A stretch of DNA of 64,000 nt, taken from assembly GCA_028751875.1 (NCBI GenBank), contig CM054140.1, forward strand, positions 56,250,497-56,314,496, given 5' to 3'. Under the pieces are notes generated by a model. That model was not told where the DNA came from and did not search any database. It saw only the letters and a program-made list of their open reading frames with translations. A program made the position numbers and the translations under genes. This document shows, piece by piece, positions 41,750 to 53,700 of this stretch (position 1 is its first letter; each line of letters begins with the position of its first letter). This DNA is from Rapana venosa. Taxonomy: Eukaryota; Mollusca; Gastropoda; Neogastropoda; Muricidae.

Positions 41750-44700
41750 CTGAAACACACACACACACACACACACAGAGCTTTGGTTGGTTCGTTAGGG
41801 GGAAGAGAGATCCAAGAAGTGAGCTTGTCGCATGTTGGTTATGAAACATAGGAATGTGGACTTGTATTATGTTAATGAAACACAGAAATGTTGACTTGCA
41901 TTATGTTAATGAAACACAGAAATGTGAACTTGCACTTGTTGTTTATTAAACATAGGAATGTGGACTTGCATATGTTAATGAAACACAGAAATGTGAACTT
42001 GCACTTGTTGTTTATTAAAGATAGAAATGTGGACTTGCATATGTTAAGGAAACACAGAAATGTGAACTTGCACTTGTTTTTCAAACGTAGAAATGGGAAC
42101 TTGTTGTATGTGTCGTTTATCATACGCAGAAATGTGAACCTGTCACATGTTGTTTATTGAACATGGAAATGTGACCTTGCACAAGCTGTTTATCAAACAC
42201 AGATGCATCACACACACACACATAAATGAAAACAACAATATGTTTTATATATAAGTTTATTGATTTCAAAAATTCATCACTTTATTAGGCTAAGAATATT
42301 TACAATAAGAAGTAAAGATAGAGACCCCCCTCTCCACCCACAAACCAAAAATACGTTCAGCTACCCCTCCCTTCCCCCCACCCCCAACAAAAACAACAAC
42401 CCATAAAAATTTTAAAAAACTTGGAAATTAAAAAGGATGAATGATGAGAATAAGATAGTCAGTGATGACATAATGTTCAATTCTGCGAAGAAATCTATCT
42501 CAGCTTGATTCTGATTTGAGGCAAACACACATTCATGTCAGAAAGGCACACACACACACAGATGCAGGACTGCAAGTAAGCATGCACACCTACAAAGACA
42601 CACATACATACACACACACAAACACGCACGCACACACACACGTGCACGCACACACACACGTGCACGCACACACGCGTAGACTGTAGGTTTCATTTACCTG
42701 AGGCTCTCTACCCTTTCACCAGGTTCATAAAGAGAGATACAGGTTTGGATACTTTCTTACAAAAGAAAACGGCAAAATTGGAAATTGCAACAGAAAAAAT
42801 TTATTGATGTTAAAATCTCAAAAATTGCATGGTGATACAACAACAACAACAACAACTAAATGGCCCCTTACCTGATGACCCAACCAGGCAGCATTCTGTA
42901 GTATGCCCTGGTACTTGCACACAGAAGATGACCTCTATCACGGGGTCAGCAGCAGACGTTCTGAAAAACCACAAGACAATTTGACGACTTTTCCCGTGTA
43001 CCATCACTTGTCATCATCATTAACCATTACACCCAGTGGTGTGTAGGGCAGCAACAAAGGGCTTCCACTCCTGCCTATCCTGGGCCAACCTAGTCACTGA
43101 TCCCCAAGAGTGCTGCATGGCCTTCATCTCACTTTCTACAGTTCTCCTCCACGTTGCTTTTGGTCTTCCTTTCTTTCTCCTTCCTTCTGGGGTCCAGTGC
43201 AATGCTGACCATCACATGTAAGATGGAACACACACACACACACAACTGGCCAGTTACAACAAACAGGCAATACATGTCAATGGTGAGATTTTGCGTACGT
43301 GACCATTGTTTGCCCTCCATTAAGGTAGCCACATTCCAATTTCCGGGATAACACGATCTATCTATCTGTCCCGTAGTCTGACGACCGTGGGGGCACCCTC
43401 AAAGACTCAGCAACCAGTTCCCTCCATTCCTCTCTCTGTTCTGCCTTTCTCAGGGTTTTGTTGAGTTCTAGGCCTGTCCATTCACTGATGTTATCCTCCC
43501 AGCTCTTCCTTGGTCTGCCTCTTCTTCTTCCTCCTTGGACAGTGCCTTGCAAAACTGTCTTTGTAATTCCTTGGGATCTTGTGACATGCCCATACCACTT
43601 AAGTTTACGCTTTTTCACGATCGTTAGAAGGTTCTCATAGGGTCCAATGGTTTGCTGGATTCTGTTATGCACGCTTTCGTTGCTTATGTGGTCTTTGTAG
43701 GAGATGCCAAGGAGTCTCCGAAAGCATCACATCTCCACTGCCTGTACTCTTCTCTCCAAATCTGCAGTCAGGGTCCATGATTCACAGGCATACAGAAATA
43801 TGGATATGACAAGGGAGCGCATTAGTCTGATCTTGGAGATAAGTGAGATATTCTTATCTCTCCAGATGGTGTTTAGTTTTGACAAAGCTGTTATTGTCTG
43901 TGCAGTCCTGCATACTACTTCTGGCTTGGATCCCTGGTCGGATACAATGGCTCCCAGGTACTTGAAGCTTTGAACTGTTTCCAGCTTCTGGTCATTAACC
44001 CTGATATCAGTGCTAATGCCGTTGGTGTTATTAGTCATCAGTTTGGTCTTCTCTGCACTGATTTCCATGCCGTATGTTTTGGAGGCCTTATCCAAGTGTT
44101 CTGTTAGGCTGGCAAGCTCTTTTTCTGATCCTGCTATTCCAATGTCATCTGCGAAGCGGAGGTTTGTGATCGTTCTGCCACCAATGCTGACTGATCCTTC
44201 ATGATGTTCCAGTGCATCAGCCATGATTCTCTCAAGGAAGATGTTGAAAAGAGTGGGTGAGAGTAGACAGCCCTGCCTTACTCCAACTGTTGTTCGAAAC
44301 CATTCTCCAATGTTGTTGTTGTAGTACACTGCACTGGTGGCCTTGCTGTACAGCTGTTTGATGACTCTGATCAGGTTTGCATTGATGCTGTACAAATTCA
44401 TGGTTGCCCACAAAGCTGCATGCCACACCCTGTCAAATGCCTTCTTAAAATCGATAAATACGTGGTAAAGGTCTTGTTGATGTTGAAGGTACCGCTCACA
44501 TAGTATTCTGAGGTTGAATATCTGTTCTGTTGTGCTGCGCCCTGCTCTGAAACCTGCTTGTTCCTCAGCAATGATGGTCTCTGCTTGTGGCTTCAGTCTA
44601 TTCAATATTATCTGCAGCATGACCTTGCTTGGGTGACATATGAGGCTGATTGTGCGGTAATTATGGCATTGTTGTAGATTTCCTTTCTTGGGGAGGGTGA

Positions 44701-47700
44701 TGATGAGTGACTGCATCCATGGTGATGGCCATTTTCCTGTCTGCCAGATCTTGTTGCAGATTCTTAGTAGGGCGCTGATCATGGCTTCCCCTCCAGCTTG
44801 GACCAACTCAGCTGGAATGTTGTCAGCCCCTGCTGACTTCCCCTTTTTCAGCGATCTGACTGCTGTTTCCACTTCTTCTCAGAGGATAGGGTGACTGTCT
44901 GTGTCTTTGCTTTCGGGTACATTAAGGACTTCTGGATCTCCTGCGGTTCTATAGTTATACAGGTCGGAGCAGTATTCTGTCCATCTGTTCAGAATATCCT
45001 GGTCGTCAGTGAGACACTTCCCATTTTTGTCTTGGATTGTTAAACCTTTCTCTGTTTCGTGCTAGTCAGGTCTTTCACCAGCTGATATGCTTTCTTGCTA
45101 TTGTTTTTCTTGATGTTCTCTTCAATGTCTTGGCACTGTTCACCGATCCATTTCTCTTTTGCCTCCGTCATGGACTTCCTGATTCTTTTGTTGACTGCCC
45201 TATATTGTTCTGCTCTTTCTTTTGTTTCATTTTTCTTTTTCTTCAACTCTCTACGCTTGTCGCATAGTTGTAGGATGTTAGGTGTGACCCATGGTTTTTT
45301 GACTGGTCGGCGTTTGCCAAGAAGCTCGTTTGCTGTTTCAGTCACCGCTGTATTGAAACTATTCGTCAGTGTATCTATGTCTGAGTCTATCACAGTGAGT
45401 GCTGCGAACTTTCCACCTATCCTTGCTTGAAAAATTTCTAATACCTCTGGGTCCTTCAGCTTCTCGAGGTCAAATTTGATCCTGATGTTGTTCCGCTTGT
45501 GGATTTTCTTTAGACGTAGTCGGAAAGTCATCATCACAAAATCATGATCACTCCCTATGTCTGCTCCTGGAAAACTTCGTGTCTGTGCGATGTTAACGCT
45601 AGACTGAAACCGTCTTTTCACCATGATGTAATCTATTTGGTTGTGGTGTTCTCCATTTGGGCTATGCCATGTCCATTTTCTGGATTTCTTGTGTGGGCCA
45701 AGTGTATTCACTAGCTGGAGGTGGTTGTTACTGGCAAACTCCAGGAGTCTCAAGCCTCTTTCATTTGATTGGTTATTACAATGTGGCCCACAAACGCCCT
45801 CCCAGTCTTTCCATGCATCTTCTCCTACCTTGGCGTTCCAGTCGCCTTGCACAACAAGGATGTCTTTCTTGGGTGTTTGATTCAGAACCTCTTGTAGCTG
45901 GTCATAAAATTCTTCTACGGCTTCATCTGTGCAGTCTGATGTAGGGGCGTATGCCTGTACTATAGTTATGTTAAAGGGGGTTGCTCTCAGGCGGATGGTA
46001 ATAAGTCTGCTGGACCCAGGCTGACAGCTCATGACGGTGTTCACGGTGTCTTTGTGAACGAGAAACCCCACGCCGTGTTCATGTTTATCCTGTTTTCCAC
46101 TGTAGTATAATTTGTGGTCTTCCTGGGTCGTTGTTTCTCCCATGTTTTTCCACCTGACTTCGCAGAGCCCAAGGATGTGCCATTGATATCTGGACATCTC
46201 ATGTGTCAGTTCTTCCACTTTGCCTGCAGCTCTTAGTGTCCGTACATTCCATGTGCCAATGATGGTGTTGTTTCTGGCACGAATTTTGCTGCGTTTTACA
46301 TCAGTAGCATACTTTCGACATCTGTCCTGATGAGCAACAGAAGGCGCGGTCCTTGGTAACCCGGGCGACGACCGATCCGGTATGGAGATTCTGGCTGTCT
46401 TTTTCATGGGTGTATCTTGGGCAAATCAAACCTGGCGGAGCCCATCCCTCTCCAGGTCGGATTTTTTGGTTGGGTTTACTCCCCACATGTGGCAGGTGGT
46501 ACTGGGTTACATGGTTACCAGTAGCAGAGGGAGTCTCTGACCTGACCTGATAACACGATACCAATTCAATAAATTCAAACACTTTTTTATCTCATAGACA
46601 GAAAAATTCAAGCGGGTTACAAGCCATATATAAAAACATGAAACATGTAAACATAACAGCATGGAAAAAATACCATAACATAGTATCCAAACATCAGCAA
46701 GCACCCATCACAATATAATAAGCACCCACAAATTAGCAATACCTCAGCCAGTCATAAACTCACCCAAGTAAAATCACAATCACACATGCACCAGTATGGG
46801 CATACACATCCACACACTCACACACAACTCGCGCGCATGCACTCACACACACACACACACATTTTCATGACATGAACCAAATTGTTATAACATGTTGCAT
46901 GATAAGACAAATTATATATCAATTGAAAATAATACTCAGTTCTATTAAGATACGGAACACACTATAAAATAATAACACACGCATTTTAATGACATAAACC
47001 AAAATGTAATAAGAAGTTGTATGACAAGATAAATATCAGTGAAACTAATACACTATTTAAAAAAAAAAAAAGACACTGAACACAGTTTAAAATAATAAGA
47101 GGTAGCCTTTTCTATGCTTCAAAATGTCCCAACCCTTTTCTACCTGAGCTCTGTATCTCCCTTGCACTACCCCCCACCCCCCAACACACACACACACACT
47201 CACATACCCTCCACCCCCACCCCAACTCCCTTCTTTCACCCCTCTGTCTCTCTCTGTCTTTAACTGGATCAGTTCTGATTACTTGTCATGCACTTATTAA
47301 GCAGCAGAATTGAGATGGGAATACAACTATTTTCATGTCACAGAGTTTTAGATTTGGGTACTCTGTAGCGCTTTTGAGTACCATCACTTACAATCTGTCT
47401 CGCTCCGTTGCTCACACGGCATTCATGCAAATCATTCAGTTTCGTTTGCTCACAGCCAACAATTTTGCCGCATCTGGTTACAATCCTATTCAGTACCTTT
47501 TTGTTTTTGACAGTGTGCATGCTTGTTAAAAATTTGTCATCCGTTCCTACTCACATGCAATGGCCTACTCCTCTGAAAGGTGGAATGGGTTTTCACGTGT
47601 GTGCAAGATGTTGTGCGTGCGTTTGCACACGGGATCTTGGTCTGAAAGGTGGAATGGGTTTTAACATGTGTGCAAGATGTTGTGCGTGCGTTTGCACACG

Positions 47701-50700
47701 GGATCTTGGTTTACAGTTATATCCAAAGGACTTGAGGGGGAATGAGGAATCAGCACTGACGTTACCAGGGGAGAAATCCCCTTGAATGGGTGCGCTGGTG
47801 GTGGCTGAAACCTGGGCCATCACATCACAAGCTCCGTGCTCTAACCACTAGGCTATATCCCACCCCCATGCCAGGAAAAAAATGCAAGCGAGCCGGGAAA
47901 ACAACGCATTTCTAAACCACTCCCAGATGTAAACGGTACATCAGAAAAAAATGATAAAAAACATTATGAACGCTCAAAATAAACATGCCTGGGTGGGAAT
48001 AGCCTAGTGGTTAGAACAATGCGCTCGTAATCTGACGACCCGGGTTCGATTCCCGTTCAAGGGGATATTTTCCTCTGGAGTTAACATCAGTGCAGACTCC
48101 ACTCTCCCCAAAAGTCCTTAGAATGAGACTATAAACTGAGGCCCCGAGTGCGAACGCACACAGAACATCTTGCACACATGTTAAATCCTGTTCCGCTTTT
48201 CGTAAGAGTACGCCATTGTGTGCCAGTGGGAACAAATGACAGAATTGACAAAACCGCATACACACAGAGACTGGATGTAAAAAAGCAAATAACTGCTTAT
48301 TCCATTATCCTCGATATAAAAGAATAAAATAAAATAAAACCAAAAAACCCCCAACATTACACTTGTGATCTGACGGTCAAGGATCAAGCCACCACAGGAG
48401 CTCTCGTTTTAGGGAATTTTAATTTTTACCCTGGAGTTAACAGTAGTACTGACCCCACACCACCCTTAAGTATCCCAATCCCCCAAAAGTCTTTCAGATG
48501 AGACTATAAATCAAGGCCCCCATGTGCAAACAACCACAGAACATCTTGCGCACACGTTCCCCATGGACAGGTCTTTCTGGGGGTGGTTCGAACCCAGGCC
48601 ACAGATCGCGAGCTCAACGCTCTAAAACACTAGGTTATTCTAGTCCTGAAAATCAACACGTTAGAATGAAAAATGAGAAGACACAAGCCAGCCCATCTGT
48701 GGCCTCACCTCTCCTGTATTCCAAGCATCAGGAGGTAGTCGTTGACGGCGACAGGAACCATCACTGTGGGTGTACCTGCAGGGGACACAACCTCCTTCTC
48801 TGCCAGCACCGACACGCGCACAGGGTTCATCAGTATTGTTACGCCATCGTCTGACAAGAGACACTGTTTTTCACTGTCCAAAAAAAAAAAAAAAAAAGGA
48901 TGAGATACACTTTTGCGATTTAGACTACTCTGGTATGAAGTAAGGAGGCTGTGTTTTCACGCCATCGAAGATAATCATGGCATAAGATAAAGATGGTAAT
49001 TAATCCCAAACAGTAATTATTCATATCATGTGTGAAAAGAAAACACCAACCGACAAATGCCATTATCATCAGTCAATTTTCACAAATATGTCAGCAAAAT
49101 AAAGAAATATGAGAATAAGAGTAACACTTCCTTTAAAAATATTCAAATATGTTCATTTTACACACACACACGCACGCATGCATGCACCCATGCACACGCA
49201 GGATAGCCTGGTGGTTAGACTGATGAACTCATGATCTCCTGACCCGGGTTTGAATCTCGTTCAAGAGGATTTTTCCTCTGGAGTTAACATCAGTGCTGAC
49301 TCCACTGCCCCCTAAAGTCCTTCAGATGAGACTATAAACCGAGGTCCCATGTGTGAACGCAGGCAGAACACCTTGCACACACATTAAAACCCGTTCCACT
49401 TTTCGGAAGAGCAGGCCATTGTGTGCCAGTGGGAACAGATGACAAAATTTGCAAAACTGCATACACACAGGGACTAGATGTAAAATAGCACATGAGTGCT
49501 TATTTCATTATCCTCAAAATAAAAGAATATTCTTCCTCTTCTTCCTTTTTTGTCATGTTTCTCCCAGGGGAGGTTTGACATTGATGAGTCTTCTCCATCT
49601 CTCTGTTTTGAGCTTCCTCCTTATTTATGCCCCTTTCTCTAAGATCATCTGCAATACAGGTAGCCCTGGTTTAACTAGGTCTTCCTTTAGGTCTCTTTCC
49701 ATCCACTATGAAGTTCATTGCTCTTTTTATGATGTGGTGGTCTGCTTTCCGTTGAACGTGCCCAAACCAGCGCAGTCTATTGGTACTAGCTACAGACTTC
49801 AGATCATCAACTTTGCACATTCTCCATAGTTCCTCATTCATGATCCTGTCTTCCCATTTGATCTTTGTCATGTAGCGTAGCATTCGGTTTTCACAGCTCT
49901 TCAACAATAAATAAATTAAATAAATAAATAAATAAATAAATAAAACACCTGCACCACCTCAAAGCCTATAACACATATAAACCACACAATTTTTAAAAAA
50001 AATTCAGCTCTTAGGAAATGACTTAACTTTTTTCCCCCCTGCAAACTTTCACTTCCCTCCCCTATAAAAACATAACGACAACCACCACCCCTAAAAAAAA
50101 TCCAAACCAAACCCCCCCCCCAAAAAAACCCAATCAACTTTCGGAGATCAAAAGAACTCTAAATCTTAGAGACACTAGACATGGCCCAGCCAAGTAAAGC
50201 TCCATGACAAATTGCGGGGACCAGCAGTCAATGCAACAGACGACAGACTGCCATCAAGATTGAACTAAAATTTTAGAATGGGCAGGGAACCCAGAAGAAG
50301 AAAAAGAACTCTGAATGTCATCTGCCACGTGGCTGGTCTTTCCAGTACGATTAAAACTCTATTCATTCAACAAAACACGCATGCATGTGCACACATACAT
50401 GCATGCATGCACGCACCCATGCACACACACGCACACATCCTTTGGATGTGACTACAAACTGAGGTTCCATGTACGAACGCACGCAGAACATCTTGCGCAC
50501 ATGTAAAAACCCATTCCACTTTTCGGAATAGACCATTGTGTGCCAATGGGAACGGATGACAAAATTTTAAAAAATGCACATACGGGGGACTGGATTTTAA
50601 AAAAAGCACATGAGTGTTTATTCCATTATCCTTGAAATAAAAGAATAAATAAATAAATACATAAATAAAACACACACACACGTATACACACACACAAGTA

Positions 50701-53700
50701 TAAGAACCGAAAGTACAAGCTATACAATACATACATTTGAGTTTTTCTAAAGTTGTTATTGTTGTATTTCATTTTCTTTTGAAAAAATTTTTTTCTTAAG
50801 TTCACAATGCTTGTAATACATTCACAGCCCAATTGTATATTACAAACTCAAGCTGGCAGAAATAAAGGAGATTAGATTAAACAACATGAGAGAGATTTTA
50901 TTTATTTATTCTTTTTCAAGGATAATGGAATAAGCACTCATGTGCTTTTTTACATCCAGTCCCCGTGTGTATGCGGTTTTGTAAATTTTGTCATCTGTTT
51001 CCACCAGCACACAATGGCCTACTCTTACGAAAAGCGGAACAGGATTTAACGTGTGCGCAAGATGTTCTGCATGCGTTCGAACACGGGGCCTCAGTTTATA
51101 GTCTCATCCAAAGGACTTTGACATTCAGTTCAATTTTTTTGTCAAACTGGGAAGAAAGGGCGAGGCTTGGAATCAAACCTACAACCTCACGATTGACTTG
51201 TTGGCAGGCGAACATCTTAACCATCCTGCCACCTTCCTTCCAAAAAAAAAAAAGGGGGGGGGGGGGGGGGGGAGAGTGAGAGAGAGAGATAAACAGACAG
51301 ACAAGCAGAGAAGAGGCAGACACACACACACACACACACACACAGTAAGACAGACAGCAAGGAGCCAGCTTTCCTTACCTGTCAGGATTGCGTAGTATCA
51401 ATTCCGGCTCCATGGTGTCTGGTTGCAGGATTCGGAGACCACTGCTCCGGACAAAGAGCAAGCGATCAGCAACAACCTTGACTTCTCGCAGCTCGGGGTC
51501 AGGGTCATATCTGATGGTGCTCACTTTGGATGACGACTGATGGAACCTCAATTCTTTCAGACTTGGCGGCACCTCTTCATTTCTGGTTTCAGACCAAACA
51601 AACAAACAATAACAACCAGAAACAAATTATTTGACAGGATTCAGCTTGTGTGGTTCCGCATCATGAGATGTATGACACTGATTATGAAAATTGTTTGAAT
51701 ATAAACCGTTTCTCTTCTTCTTCTTCCTTTATTGTCATGTTTCTCCCAGGGGAGGTTTGACATTGATGAGCCTTCTCCATCTCTCTCTGTTTTGAGCTTC
51801 CTCCTTATTTATGCCCCTTTCTCTAAGATCATCTGCAATACAGGCAGCCCAGGTCTTGCTAGGTCTTCCCTTTGGTCTCTTTCCATATATAAACTGTTTT
51901 GTTTGAAGAATATTCCTTGTAGTGTTTCATCTTTGGGATTGGATAGGATTGCATCTAAAATCATTTCTCTTCATGAGGTGATGAAGTTTTCTTACCCCCT
52001 GAAGTCAGAATGTGGCTACCTTAACGGTGTGCAAAGACAGTCGCAAACGCAAAATCTCACCACTGATGAGTCTCGGAATGAAAAAAAAAAAGTTTTCTTG
52101 AATCTTGTATTCTCTTACTCTGTCTCTCTCTCTCTATCTGTCTCTCTCTTTCACACACACACACAGAGGTTTCTTTGACCAAAAAAAAAAAAAGACACTG
52201 GCTTAAAAAATCTACATCAGTGCAGACTCCACTCTCCCCACAAGTCCTTCGGATGAGACTATAAACCAAGGCCCCGTGTGCGAACGCACGCAGAACATCT
52301 TGCACACACATTAAACCCTGTTCCGCTTTTCGTAAGAGTAGGCCATTGTGTGACGGTGGGAACAGATGACAAAATTTACAAAACCGCATACACACAGGGA
52401 CTGGATGTAAAAAAAAGCACATAAGTGCTTATTCCATTATGCTTGATATAAAAGAATAAAATAAAATAAAATAAATATATAAACACCACCCAACCATGAT
52501 AACACCGATAGCCACTGAGACTGAAACAAATACCAATCCTCTAAAGGAGGGTCTTCATTATATATAAAATTGAAAAGGGAATGGGGGGGGCAGGATAGCC
52601 TAGCGGTTTGAGCATTGTGCCCATGATCTGGTAGCCTGGAATCAAGCCACCAAGGAGATGCCCGTTTTAGGGAATTTTATCCTGGTCTTAACATCAGTAC
52701 TGACTCCACTCTCCCCAAAAAGTCCTTTGGATAAGACTATAAACTAACGCCCTGCACGCAGAATATCTTGCACTCACATTTTTAAAAAAACCTGTTCCGC
52801 CTTTTGAAAGGGTGAGCCATTTCATGCCAGTAGTAACAGATGACAACATTAAAAAAATAATCGTGAAAACCCCCCCCAAAAAGGCATGCAAACAGGTGTC
52901 ACGTTTAGACACCCCATCACCAAAGTCGGAATGTGGCTACCTTTTCGGTGAGTAAAAACATGTAGCGTACGCAAAAAATCTCACCACTGGTGAGCTCTAG
53001 ATGGAGCTCTAGCCAAAGAACAACAAACAAACAAAAGAACCCAGAAGACATCCCAAACAAAACATAATCCTTACCTATCGCCATCATGGGGGTTGTCGAT
53101 GAGGTAAACGGAGGACCCCAAGACACAGCAACTCGTGTCAGGCCCCTCGCTATTCTGCTGCCATGATTTCCCACCATGCCCGTATAGCCTGCACATCCAG
53201 TAACATCACGATTTAAAATGATCATCCAAAACTGAAATAAAGACAGCACCTGGTCCTTCAAATGACTTCCCCGGGCAGGGGAGGAATGTAGCCTGGTGGT
53301 TAGAGTGTTGAGCTCGCGATTTGAATGCCCGGGATTGAGCCACCCCCAAGGGGATTTTCCTCCTGGAGTTAAGATCAGTACAAAGTCCACTCCCCTGAAA
53401 ATCCTTCAGATGAGACTGTAAACCAAGGTCCCCTTGTGCAAATCTCGCGCACACGTTAAAACCTGTTCTGCTTTTTGGAAAGAGAGTAGGCTATTGTGTG
53501 CCAGTGGGAATGGATGACAAAATTGACAAAACTGCATACACACTGGATGAAGAAAAAGCACACGAGTGCTTATTCCATTATCCTCAAAATTAAGAATTAA
53601 AAAAAAACATATACAGCATCTTGAGCGCATGTAAGAACCTGATCTGCCTTTCAGAAGTGTAGGCCATTGATGGATGACAAAATAAAATAAAAAATTTTAA

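Larger units (their letters stand above)
43358..46548 (-). mobile_element. RTE-clade non-LTR retrotransposon, near full length, inactive
   Basis: 3191-bp element flanked by an 11-bp direct repeat GATAACACGAT (43347-43357 and 46549-46559), taken as the target-site duplication. It encodes an APE-type endonuclease followed by reverse transcriptase and an Arg-rich C-terminal segment. Length, single long coding region and an almost absent 3' UTR (the TAG stop is the element's last codon) fit the RTE clade. The body is broken by a frameshift near 45042 and in-frame TGA codons at 44879-44881 and 43727-43729. The 5' end is a short tandem AGGTC repeat. It lies in the intron between exons h and i of the unrecognised gene, same strand as the gene, and next to a SINE module. 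Confidence 0.95.

Noticed and set aside
44010..45944. Plus-strand ORFs across 43.4-46 kb
   Set aside because: Antisense shadows of the RTE LINE endonuclease and reverse transcriptase.
53075..53390. 157-codon minus-strand ORF across exon f
   Set aside because: It runs through a SINE and uses a frame incompatible with both neighbouring exons.
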